From Tessaracoccus sp. (GTDB taxonomy: Bacteria > Actinomycetota > Actinomycetes > Propionibacteriales > Propionibacteriaceae): 64,000 bases of DNA. Shown here piece by piece: positions 17,994 to 25,423 of this stretch. Position 1 is the stretch's first letter; each line of letters opens with the position of its first letter. The stretch lies in contig NZ_JADJNP010000004.1 of NCBI RefSeq assembly GCF_016714275.1, positions 124,001 through 188,000 on the forward strand, read 5' to 3'. The position numbers and the translations under genes are program-made. Below the pieces are notes generated by a model, which saw only the letters and a program-made list of their open reading frames with translations, had not been told where the DNA came from and did no database searches.

Positions 17994-18039
17994 GTCGTGA
18001 CGCCAGCCCTATCGGCCCTTCTAGCGCAGGCGTCACGAC
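17994..18039. repeat. Inverted repeat in a 282 bp intergenic stretch
   Basis: GTCGTGACGCC (17994-18004) and GGCGTCACGAC (18029-18039) are perfect inverted copies. Shorter variants of the same words (CGTCGTGGCGCCAGCC, GCGCAGGCGTCACGG) recur on both sides, so 17896-18177 looks like a degenerate intergenic repeat cluster between two genes meeting tail to tail. No open frame there looks like a gene. Confidence 0.5.
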
Positions 18040-18177
18040 CTAACACAGGCCCCTTCATCACGACGCTGGCGTCGCGCTGCGCAGCGCAGGCGTCACGGGT
18101 GAAGGCAGGTGTTGCGCTACGGAACGCGGGCGACGCAGGGCAGGCACGGCCAGTCGCCAGACAAGGGTGATGCGCTG

Positions 18178-18801
18178 TCAGGTCGCCAGGTACCGACCTG
18201 GGCGGTGGTTGAGGATCAGGACCAGGCTGAGCATCGCCACGCCGCAGGCCGACAGCAGCACCGTCGACGGCGGGGCGAAGACCAGCGCGCTGGTGACGAT
18301 CAGCGTGTCGAACGCCAACTGCACGTGGCCGGCGCGCCAGCCCAGCTTGTCCTGCGCGATCAGGGAAACGATGCTGAAGCCTGCCGGGCTGGCGTCGTGG
18401 CGGAACAGGATCAGGAACCCGATGCCGAGCAGCGCGTTTCCCACGAGCGCCCCGTAGACGGGGTTGACGTCGACCGCGCCCAGCGCGAGGCCGCTGACCG
18501 TCGACATGGCGGAGATCAGCGTGACGGCGACTGCGCTGCGCAGGGCGAAGCGCCAGCCCTTTTGCCAGAGACCGAGGCCGTAGAAGGGGATGGCGAGGAG
18601 GAAGATCGCGAGGCCGAGGTCGACGCCCAGGGTGTTGGTGAGCAAGAGCGCGATGCCCTCGGTGCCGCCGGTCGCGGCGCCGGCCGACTTCAGCAAGAAC
18701 AGCCCGAGCGAGATCACCGCGGCGGCCGTCACCAGGGCCGCGATGTCTTCGACGGGGGAGTGGGCTGCGGACACGCGGGCCTTCGAGTGAGTCTTGAGCA
18801 C
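18178..18801 (-). CDS. YitT/YczE-like membrane protein
   Basis: About 207 residues with five to six hydrophobic spans (ALVTAAAVISLGLFLLKSAG, FLLAIPFYGLGL). The motif GGTEGIALLLTNTLGVDLG fits the short YczE/YyaS/YitT family. The function is unknown; a transport role is often supposed. GTG 18801 is chosen; an ATG at 18867 would add 22 polar residues but would overlap the promoter of the divergent Lrp-type gene. It shares that 76 bp control region with the regulator. Confidence 0.7.
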   Translation of the reverse strand: MLKTHSKARVSAAHSPVEDIAALVTAAAVISLGLFLLKSAGAATGGTEGIALLLTNTLGVDLGLAIFLLAIPFYGLGLWQKGWRFALRSAVAVTLISAMSTVSGLALGAVDVNPVYGALVGNALLGIGFLILFRHDASPAGFSIVSLIAQDKLGWRAGHVQLAFDTLIVTSALVFAPPSTVLLSACGVAMLSLVLILNHRPGRYLAT

Positions 18802-18864
18802 GCTCCGATCTTCGGAGAGCTGGTCGGGGATGTGCAAGCGAAGGGGATGTCGCTGGGATGGATG

Positions 18865-18870
18865 CATAAT
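18865..18870 (+). promoter_or_regulatory. -10 box directly before an Lrp-type gene (leaderless start)
   Basis: CATAAT lies seven bases upstream of GTG 18878, and no SD is present. Transcription would start at or next to the start codon, so the mRNA is probably leaderless. The same arrangement occurs at 34005-34017 and 40281-40293. Confidence 0.5.
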
Positions 18871-18877
18871 GTCTGCC

Positions 18878-19375
18878 GTGAACAGCGAAAATATGCCAAG
18901 TGTCAGGCAGCTCGACGTGCTGGATGCCCGGATCCTGCTGGCGCTGGACGACGACCCGAACTCCTCGATCCTGCAGGTTGCCCAGAAGCTGGGCATCTCC
19001 CGCAACACCGTCCACGCCAGGATGCAGCGCCTCGAACGCGACCAGGTGCTCGAGGGGTTCAGCTACCGGGTGACCCCGACGTCGCTCGGCTACCCGTTGG
19101 TCGCGTTCGTCGCGCTCGCGCTCAGCCAGCGCGACGGCCCCGAGGCCGCGGAGGAGTTGTACGCCATCCCCGAGGTGATGGAGGTGCACTTCACCACCGG
19201 CGACGCCGACCTGCTGACCCGTGTCGTCGCGAAGGACACCCTGGATCTGCATCGGATCACCAACCGGATCCTGGAAATCGACGGCATCCAGCGCACCAAC
19301 ACCATGATCTCCGTGAACCCGGTCATGCCGTACCGGTCCCGCCCCCTGCTCGAGCGCCTCGCCGAGGGCGGTTAG
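18878..19375 (+). CDS. Lrp/AsnC-family transcriptional regulator
   Basis: A 165-residue regulator. An N-terminal helix-turn-helix (LDARILLALDDDPNSSILQVAQ, then ISRNTVHARMQRLERDQVL) is followed by a RAM ligand-binding domain (VHFTTGDADLLTRVVAKD). Lrp-type proteins sense amino acids or related small molecules. It is divergent from the YitT-like membrane protein, a common arrangement between an Lrp regulator and an exporter. GTG 18878 is chosen as a leaderless start; an in-frame ATG at 18869 overlaps the -10 box. Confidence 0.88.
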   Translation: MNSENMPSVRQLDVLDARILLALDDDPNSSILQVAQKLGISRNTVHARMQRLERDQVLEGFSYRVTPTSLGYPLVAFVALALSQRDGPEAAEELYAIPEVMEVHFTTGDADLLTRVVAKDTLDLHRITNRILEIDGIQRTNTMISVNPVMPYRSRPLLERLAEGG

Positions 19376-19429
19376 GCAGCTATGCGCTGCTTGTGACCGA
19401 CCTGGACGGTCGTAGGGTCCTTGTCCTTA

Positions 19430-19471
19430 GGTGGGAGGTTTTTGTCCAGAACTGAACGAAAACCTCCCACC
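19430..19471. promoter_or_regulatory. Perfect 13 bp inverted repeat before the TrmB-like gene
   Basis: GGTGGGAGGTTTT (19430-19442) is mirrored by AAAACCTCCCACC (19459-19471) with a 16-base loop. It ends eight bases before the preferred start at 19479. It may be an autoregulatory operator or the terminator of the Lrp-type gene ending at 19375. Confidence 0.5.
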
Positions 19472-19478
19472 GAGAAGG

Positions 19479-20090
19479 GTGGCGAAGCTGTACTGGCGGT
19501 GCTACCTCGCTCTCCTGCAGCACCCTGAGGCGACGGGGTATGAGCTCGCCAAGTCCGCAGGCCTGCAGCGGGCCAACACCTACCCGGCTCTTGAGTCCCT
19601 GTGTGAGAAGGGGTTCGCCAGCCGCACGACGACCGACTCGCCGGCGCGGCATGTCGCAGTGCCGCCGGCAGAGACCCTGGGGCGGCTCAAGCGGCAGACG
19701 GCCCGCCGTGTCGACGCGCTGGTCGCCGATCTCGCCGCCTGGACCGCACCCCAACCGACAACGGCCATCACCGCGGTGCAGGGTCACGACGCCGTGGCCG
19801 ATCGGGTGCTTGCTCTGATCGACGCCGCTCGGGAGCGCGTGGCGTTGTGCTGCTGGTCGGATGATCTCGGCTGGCTCGCTGACGCCCTGCGCGCCGCCGC
19901 TAACTCCGACTGCCGGGTGGTGGTCAACGTCTTCGGCGACGGTGATCTCGACGTCGGCGAGGTGTTCCGTCACGAGAGCCCGGACGGTACGGTCGGCGGG
20001 CACCTGCTGCTGTTGGCCGTCGACTTCCGGACGGCCCTGGTGGCCACCCTCGACACTGGGCCCCTGCTGACCGACATGGTCGATCTGTAG
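19479..20090 (+). CDS. TrmB-like winged-helix regulator
   Basis: A protein of about 203 residues. The N-terminal 65 residues form a TrmB-type winged helix (ALLQHPEATGYELAKSAGLQ, NTYPALESLCEKGFA). After a short helix comes a phospholipase-D-like/TrmB ligand domain (RVLALIDAARERVALCCWSDD). TrmB regulators usually bind sugars. GTG 19479 fits the domain start; GTG 19431 would begin inside the upstream inverted repeat. It ends convergent to the YhgE-like gene with no shared operon, so its targets are unknown. Confidence 0.7.
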   Translation: MAKLYWRCYLALLQHPEATGYELAKSAGLQRANTYPALESLCEKGFASRTTTDSPARHVAVPPAETLGRLKRQTARRVDALVADLAAWTAPQPTTAITAVQGHDAVADRVLALIDAARERVALCCWSDDLGWLADALRAAANSDCRVVVNVFGDGDLDVGEVFRHESPDGTVGGHLLLLAVDFRTALVATLDTGPLLTDMVDL

Positions 20091-20198
20091 GCGGGTCTAC
20101 AACTCGCGAATGACGAGCGATACCTGGATCGGATTGGCGAGCCTTGTCGCCGAGACATGCCGGAGCGGGGGACAACTCGATGAGCGAAACGCTGACGC

Positions 20199-22139
20199 TC
20201 ATCCGAACGGCGGATGAAGGTCCTTCATCGAGAACCGTCGCCGCCGGTGAACGACGACCAGCAGCAGGACGACGCTCGACAGCAGCACGAGGGCGAGCAG
20301 CGCGACGTCGAGCACGAACCGGCTCATCAGACCTCCGGAGATCGCGATCCGGAACGCCTCAATGCTGTACCGCATCGGCATGAACCTGCCGAGCGACGCG
20401 AAGAAGGGCGGCAGCATCTCCGGTGGGTAGGTCCCGCCCGCAGCGGTGAGCTGGAGGATCAGCAGTAACAGCATCCCCGCCGTCGCGACGAGACCCAGCC
20501 AGGTGCGCAGGAGGTGCGCGATGGCGGAGAAGGCCAGCGCGACCAGCGTCGTGAGCGCGATGAGCAGCCAAGGATGGACCGGGGCGATCCCGAGGCCGAT
20601 CCAGGCGACGGCCAGCATGATCCAGCTGGCGACGACCGACGTGGCGGCGAGCGTCCCCCACGCGGTGAGCCCGATGCGGAGATCGGAGCCGCGCGCAGCA
20701 AGCACGCGTCCGGTGATAGGTCTGAGGAGGAAGAACGCCGAGATGCCGAACATCCACAAAGCGATGGAGAAGAACATCGGGGCGAGGCCGCGGCCGTTCA
20801 CATGGGCAGGGTTGTCGACCTGCATGGTCACGTCTACCGGGGCCGACATGACCGTGACGGCGTCGTCCTGTTCGGCCGCGGTCAGGACAGGGATCCGGGC
20901 GGCTCCGGCCGCCAGCTCCGTGGCGAGCGTGTGCGCACCCTCGGAGAGCTGTGCGAGACCGTCATCGAGTGCGTCGCCGCCCTCCGCGGCTTCCGCGATC
21001 CCGTCTCTGAGCGTGGCCGCGCCGTCGGACACCTTCGCGGCACCGTCGCGCAGCGCGTCCACCTTCTCCTTCGCCGAGGTCGCCTTGGCCGACAGGTCAC
21101 CAAGGCTGTGTAGGCGCGTGTCTGCCGCAGCGACGTCGTCGGCAACCTTCGCGGCCTTTTCGGCCGCGGACGACGTGAACGCGCCGAGCTTCGCGGCGTG
21201 GGTCGACAGCCGCGCGACGACGGGGTCGTCTGCCAGCTCCGGATGGTCGGCGAGCAGCGCATCGAGGTCGTCTGAAAGGGAGGAGGACACGTCATCGAGC
21301 CGCGCCGCGTCGTCGGCGACGGCGGCTGTCAGGTCTGCCGCGCGGTCGGCCGCATCCTGCACCTTCTTCTGCGCCTCGGGGAGGCGTTCGGCCGCCGCGC
21401 TCAGGACCGGATCGACGACGTCGGCCAGTTGGGCGGTGCCGTCGGCCACCTGACCGGCTCCCTCGGACAGCTTCGCGGCCCCGGAGCGGAGCGTGTGGAG
21501 CCCCGAGACAAGGGCGGAGCTGCCGTCGTGCGCCGTGGCGAGACCCTCATCGAGTCGCGCCGCACCGTCGGCCGCCTTCTGCATGCCACCCCGGATCGTG
21601 TCGAGGTTCGCGAACACCGCCTCGAAGTAGCTGCGCACCGCGGTCTCGTCAATGGCGCGTGCGATGGAGTTCTGCGCCGAGTTGGTGATGGTGCCGATCA
21701 CAAAGCCGTTGGCGTCGTTGCGGCGCAACTCGATGCTGGCGCGCCGGGGGTCGAGGTCTTTTGCGCTGACGAGGTCACGGGAGAAGCTCTCCGGCACGGT
21801 GATGACGAGATAGAAGTCGCCGCGTTCGAGACCCGCCTCGGCATCGGCGGACGAGGCGTCCGCGAAGGCGAAGGTTCCGGATCGGTGGAGGCTGTCGACG
21901 AAGTCTCGGCCGGCAGAGACCTCCTTGCCGTTCACGGCGGTCGGGACGTCGTGATTGACGACGGCCACCGGCACCTGGTTGAGGCGGCCGTACGGGTCCC
22001 AGTTGCCCGCGAGGTAGATGCAGCCGTACAGCATGGGGACGACGAGGATGAAGGCGAGGGCCAGGCGCGGCAGCGGGCCTTTGAACCGGCGCAGTTCGAA
22101 GCGGGCGAGCGTGAGGGGGTTGCGGGAGCTGTCAGGCAT
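20199..22139 (-). CDS. YhgE/Pip-family ABC-2-like membrane protein
   Basis: A 646-residue protein. The first membrane span (PRLALAFILVVPMLYGCIYLAG) is followed by NWDPYGRLNQVPVAVVNHD, the YhgE/Pip signature. A long extracytoplasmic helical region of repeated DGAAxLxxG-like heptads (about residues 190-430) leads to five C-terminal spans. The family is related to ABC-2 exporters and Gram-positive phage-infection proteins. Here it overlaps by eight bases with an ATPase gene, suggesting the two work together as an exporter. Confidence 0.85.
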   Translation of the reverse strand: MPDSSRNPLTLARFELRRFKGPLPRLALAFILVVPMLYGCIYLAGNWDPYGRLNQVPVAVVNHDVPTAVNGKEVSAGRDFVDSLHRSGTFAFADASSADAEAGLERGDFYLVITVPESFSRDLVSAKDLDPRRASIELRRNDANGFVIGTITNSAQNSIARAIDETAVRSYFEAVFANLDTIRGGMQKAADGAARLDEGLATAHDGSSALVSGLHTLRSGAAKLSEGAGQVADGTAQLADVVDPVLSAAAERLPEAQKKVQDAADRAADLTAAVADDAARLDDVSSSLSDDLDALLADHPELADDPVVARLSTHAAKLGAFTSSAAEKAAKVADDVAAADTRLHSLGDLSAKATSAKEKVDALRDGAAKVSDGAATLRDGIAEAAEGGDALDDGLAQLSEGAHTLATELAAGAARIPVLTAAEQDDAVTVMSAPVDVTMQVDNPAHVNGRGLAPMFFSIALWMFGISAFFLLRPITGRVLAARGSDLRIGLTAWGTLAATSVVASWIMLAVAWIGLGIAPVHPWLLIALTTLVALAFSAIAHLLRTWLGLVATAGMLLLLILQLTAAGGTYPPEMLPPFFASLGRFMPMRYSIEAFRIAISGGLMSRFVLDVALLALVLLSSVVLLLVVVHRRRRFSMKDLHPPFG

Positions 22140-22794
22140 GGCGAGGATCCATCTCTACGGTGAGGGCCTCCGGCGGCACCGCGGCCCGCTCGGAGGTGGA
22201 GGCCACGACGGTGACGCCGTCGTCGGCGAGCGCGAGGAGGCCGGCCCAGAGCGCAGCCTGGTCGGTGAGGGTCGTCTCGCGGTCGATGTCATCGACCACG
22301 ACCAGGCGGGCGGGCCGGATCGCTGCCAGGGCGATCGCGGCCCGGGTCTGATCGGCGGGGGATAGCTGTCCGAAAAGGGTGTCGCGGGGCTCGTCGAGGC
22401 CAAGCAGCAGCGCGGCGTGCAGGTAGTTCGCGTGCCGCTCGCGGGCGGAGGCGCCGTCGGCCAGCGTGCGCTCCGTGATGCAGTCCTCCAGCGACAGCTT
22501 CGGCTCGGCCGCGACGAGGTCGGCGATCCGCGCGACGGACGTGACCTTGCGCACCCGCCCGGGGTGAGCGACGGCGTCGATCCCGTCAACGATCAGCTCG
22601 CCGGCGATGCCGCGCATGCGCCCGGCGAGCGCGAGCAGCAGCGCGGACTTGCCCGAGCCGTCGGCGCCGGCGACCGCGACGACAGACCGGTGAGCGATGG
22701 TCGCCGTGACCGGGTTGAAGACGTGGCCGCGCGGGGTGCACAAGCTGAGGCCCTTTGCGACGATCACCGGACTGAGGGCGGAGTAATCTGACAC
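22132..22794 (-). CDS. ABC-type ATP-binding protein partnering YhgE
   Basis: A 220-residue ATPase. Walker A is GADGSGKS. The signature is degenerate (LSPADQTR instead of LSGGQ), and the Walker B stretch LVVVDDID has Asp where most ABC proteins have the catalytic Glu. ATP turnover may therefore be slow or absent. The GTG start and the eight-base overlap with the downstream YhgE-like gene show a two-gene unit. It is atypical but recognisable as an ABC nucleotide-binding subunit. Confidence 0.75.
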   Translation of the reverse strand: MSDYSALSPVIVAKGLSLCTPRGHVFNPVTATIAHRSVVAVAGADGSGKSALLLALAGRMRGIAGELIVDGIDAVAHPGRVRKVTSVARIADLVAAEPKLSLEDCITERTLADGASARERHANYLHAALLLGLDEPRDTLFGQLSPADQTRAAIALAAIRPARLVVVDDIDRETTLTDQAALWAGLLALADDGVTVVASTSERAAVPPEALTVEMDPRHA

Positions 22795-22864
22795 GTGGGC
22801 AATCTACGAGCGCGTGGTCCCTCAGGCAATCCCTATCCCGGCAATAGCTCCGGCTCGCCCGGTG

Positions 22865-25315
22865 TTACCAGGGGCGGGCGGCGGAGGCACGTTCGAGGAG
22901 GGCGTCGCGGAGCGAGGGCGGTAGGTCGATGGTGGTCAGTTCCTGGGCCAGGTCGAGGCCGTTCAGTCGCTTGATCGCGCTCCAGGCGGCTTCCTTGGTC
23001 GAGAATTCGATCTCGGCGGCGTCGAGGAGGGCGAACGTGTCGCCGATCAGGTCCGACGCGGCGGGCCGTAGGCCGACCAGGACGATGTTGGCGCCGTCGG
23101 AGGAGACGGTTCCCAGCTCGACCCGCAGCGCCGGGGAGAGAAGCTCGTCGGTGGCGACGGCGGGAGCGACACGTCCGACGGCGTCAGGCAGCGCGGCAGC
23201 CGCCGGCTGTGAGACTCCCTCGATCCGTTCTACGGCGTCGGCGCCCACGATCTCTAGTGTGATCTTGCGCTCTGTGAGCGGGTTGGGTCCGGTCGTCGGC
23301 TCGATGGTGAGGTGGAGGTCGGCGAGGCCGTCGTCGCGGACGGTGAGGCTAGCCAAGAACCTCGTCACATTGGGCTCGGACGGGACGCCCTCGCCATGGT
23401 CCTCGCTCAGGTGGGAGACGCCGTTGCCGGGGAACACGCGCAGAGTGAGGCGCGACGGGGCATCGGTCACCGGATCCAAGGCGTCGGCCAGCGGCAGCAC
23501 CGAACCGGCCTTGGCAAGGACAGGAACCTGTTCCAGGCCGCGATGCAGCGAGAGATGGCGCCCGCCGTCGTAGTGCTGGCCGGTGAACAGATCGAACCAG
23601 GCGCCGTCGGGCAGCCACACCCGGACGGCGCCGAGCGTCGAGGTCTTGTCCTCGGGCGTCGTGATCGGGGCGACCAGCAGGTGCTCTCCCAGCAGGTACT
23701 GGTTCCGCGCCCAGAAGGCCTCGCCGGCTGTGGCATGGTCGTGGTACATCGGCCGGACGACGGCGACGGCGTCGGTGTGCGCCCGCCAGGCAGCCGTGTA
23801 CAGCATCGGGATCAGGCGATGACGCAGCCGCATGAACCGCGAGATGACACCGAAGGCGCGCGGGCCGAACGTCCACGGCTCCTTCGTCGTGAACGGGCTG
23901 TTCGACGAGTGGAGCCTGTTCACCGGCGAGAAGGCGCCGAACTGGCACCACCGCACGGTGAGCTCGGTGTCCTTGGCGCCCCACATGTGCCCGCCGATGT
24001 CGTGCGACCACCACGTGTAGCCGACGTTCGCTGCGGTCGCGGTGAAGTACGGCTGGAAGTCGAGCGAGTCCCAGGTGATGATCGCGTCGCCTGAGAAGCC
24101 GATGGGGTAGCGGTGGCTGCCGAGCCCGGCGTAGCGCGAGAAGGTGAGCGGGCGCCTACCGCCGCGTGCTGAGTCAAGGAAGTGGATGTGGTTCAGCATC
24201 CACAACGGGTCGAGGCCCGGAATGCTCGTCGTGCTGCCCGACTGCCAGTCGAGCCACCAGAAGTCGACACCCTCCTCCTCCAGAGGGTGATGCAGATGCG
24301 TCAGGTAGGCGTCGACGAACTCCCGGGACGTGACATCGAACGCGACGGGAAGCCCGCTCTCCGGGTCGATGCCCATCGCCTCGGCCACCTGCGGGTATGC
24401 GTCCTCGTGGCGGCGTACGCCGTCGGCGGGGTGCACATTGAGCGTGACCGCGAGGCCGCGGTCACGCAGCTCGCTCAGGAAACGCGCGGGGTCCGGGAAC
24501 AGCTCCCGGTCCCACGTGTATCCCGTCCAGCCCGTGCCGATATCCGGGTCGATGTCGACGAGGTGCCAGTCCATGTCGATCACCGACACCGACAGCGGGA
24601 TCCGCTCCGCCGCGAAGCGGTCCATCAGCGCCAGGTACCCGTCCTCGTCGTACCGCCAGTACCGGCTCCACCAGTTGCCGAGCACATACCGCGGCACGAG
24701 CGGCGTCGGGCCGGTGAGGCGGTGGTAGTCGCGCAGCGCGCCGGCGAAGTCGCGGCCGTGCGCGAAGAGGTAGAGGTCCTGCCTCCCACGCGGGCCGCCC
24801 TCGGGCCGCGGCTCGATCCAGCCGTCCTCGGACAGCAGCACCGAGCCCGAGTCGTCGACGACGGCGAACCCGTAGGTGGACAGGATGCCGAAGTCGAGCT
24901 CGGTCGCACCGTCGACCTCGTCCAAGGTCCGCGTCGTGCCGAGCAGGTTGCCGCGGAACGGCGGTTGCTGCGGATAGGCGACGCCGGGCCGCCACGTCGA
25001 GTAGTGCCCGTCGGAGGTGCCGCGCAGCAACCGCACCGTGAGCCCCGCCTCGCTGAACTCCTTGCCGTCGTAGACGACCTGGAGGTCGTCGGTCAGGATC
25101 TCCAACCCGCCATCGGGAAGATGCGCGATGGTGAACTCCGGTATGGGGAAGTCACGCGAGACGACGAGCTGGGTCGGCCTATCGACGAACTCCCCGCGCT
25201 CGTTCCATTCCATCCGGAGCAGACGCGAGGTGAGCACGGTGAAGCGGTAGGTGGGGCCGGCGACGACGGCGTCGAGATGCGCCGGGGCGGGTCGGCCGTC
25301 GGACATGGAGAACAA
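22865..25315 (-). CDS. GH31 alpha-glucosidase/alpha-xylosidase-type glycosidase
   Basis: An 816-residue cytoplasmic enzyme. The N-terminal beta-sandwich is followed by the GH31 barrel with nucleophile Asp in WWLDWQSGS, acid/base Asp in GFSGDAIITWDSL, and HDIGGHMWG. A C-terminal beta region follows. It hydrolyses alpha-linked glucose (or xylose) from non-reducing ends. The TTG start 25315 has AAGGAG five bases upstream; ATG 25306 is the alternative. It follows the GH13 gene on the same strand across a 108 bp gap containing an elaborate inverted repeat. Confidence 0.93.
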   Translation of the reverse strand: MFSMSDGRPAPAHLDAVVAGPTYRFTVLTSRLLRMEWNERGEFVDRPTQLVVSRDFPIPEFTIAHLPDGGLEILTDDLQVVYDGKEFSEAGLTVRLLRGTSDGHYSTWRPGVAYPQQPPFRGNLLGTTRTLDEVDGATELDFGILSTYGFAVVDDSGSVLLSEDGWIEPRPEGGPRGRQDLYLFAHGRDFAGALRDYHRLTGPTPLVPRYVLGNWWSRYWRYDEDGYLALMDRFAAERIPLSVSVIDMDWHLVDIDPDIGTGWTGYTWDRELFPDPARFLSELRDRGLAVTLNVHPADGVRRHEDAYPQVAEAMGIDPESGLPVAFDVTSREFVDAYLTHLHHPLEEEGVDFWWLDWQSGSTTSIPGLDPLWMLNHIHFLDSARGGRRPLTFSRYAGLGSHRYPIGFSGDAIITWDSLDFQPYFTATAANVGYTWWSHDIGGHMWGAKDTELTVRWCQFGAFSPVNRLHSSNSPFTTKEPWTFGPRAFGVISRFMRLRHRLIPMLYTAAWRAHTDAVAVVRPMYHDHATAGEAFWARNQYLLGEHLLVAPITTPEDKTSTLGAVRVWLPDGAWFDLFTGQHYDGGRHLSLHRGLEQVPVLAKAGSVLPLADALDPVTDAPSRLTLRVFPGNGVSHLSEDHGEGVPSEPNVTRFLASLTVRDDGLADLHLTIEPTTGPNPLTERKITLEIVGADAVERIEGVSQPAAAALPDAVGRVAPAVATDELLSPALRVELGTVSSDGANIVLVGLRPAASDLIGDTFALLDAAEIEFSTKEAAWSAIKRLNGLDLAQELTTIDLPPSLRDALLERASAARPW

Positions 25316-25340
25316 GATTGCTCCTTGGGTCGAGTCTCCG

Positions 25341-25412
25341 ACACAGATCTATCTATACGGGGAGCCAGGCCGTATAGAGGGCCTGGCTGGCCGTATAGAG
25401 AGAGATCTGTGT
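25341..25412 (-). promoter_or_regulatory. Large nested inverted repeat with three CCGTATAGA-type boxes
   Basis: The outer arms are ACACAGATCT...CTATACGG (25341-25360) against CCGTATAG...AGATCTGTGT (25391-25412). The inner arms AGCCAGGC/GCCTGGCT lie at 25363-25370 and 25381-25388. The loop itself holds a third CGTATAGAGG. The element fills the gap between the GH13 stop and the GH31 start. It could be a terminator/attenuator, a clustered operator for a ROK or LacI regulator, or both. Confidence 0.6.
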
Positions 25413-25423
25413 TCGGGTCTGGG

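Noticed and set aside
24494..24501. A further CGGGAACA word
   Set aside because: It lies inside GH31 on the antisense strand, away from any start, so it is a chance match to the ECF motif.
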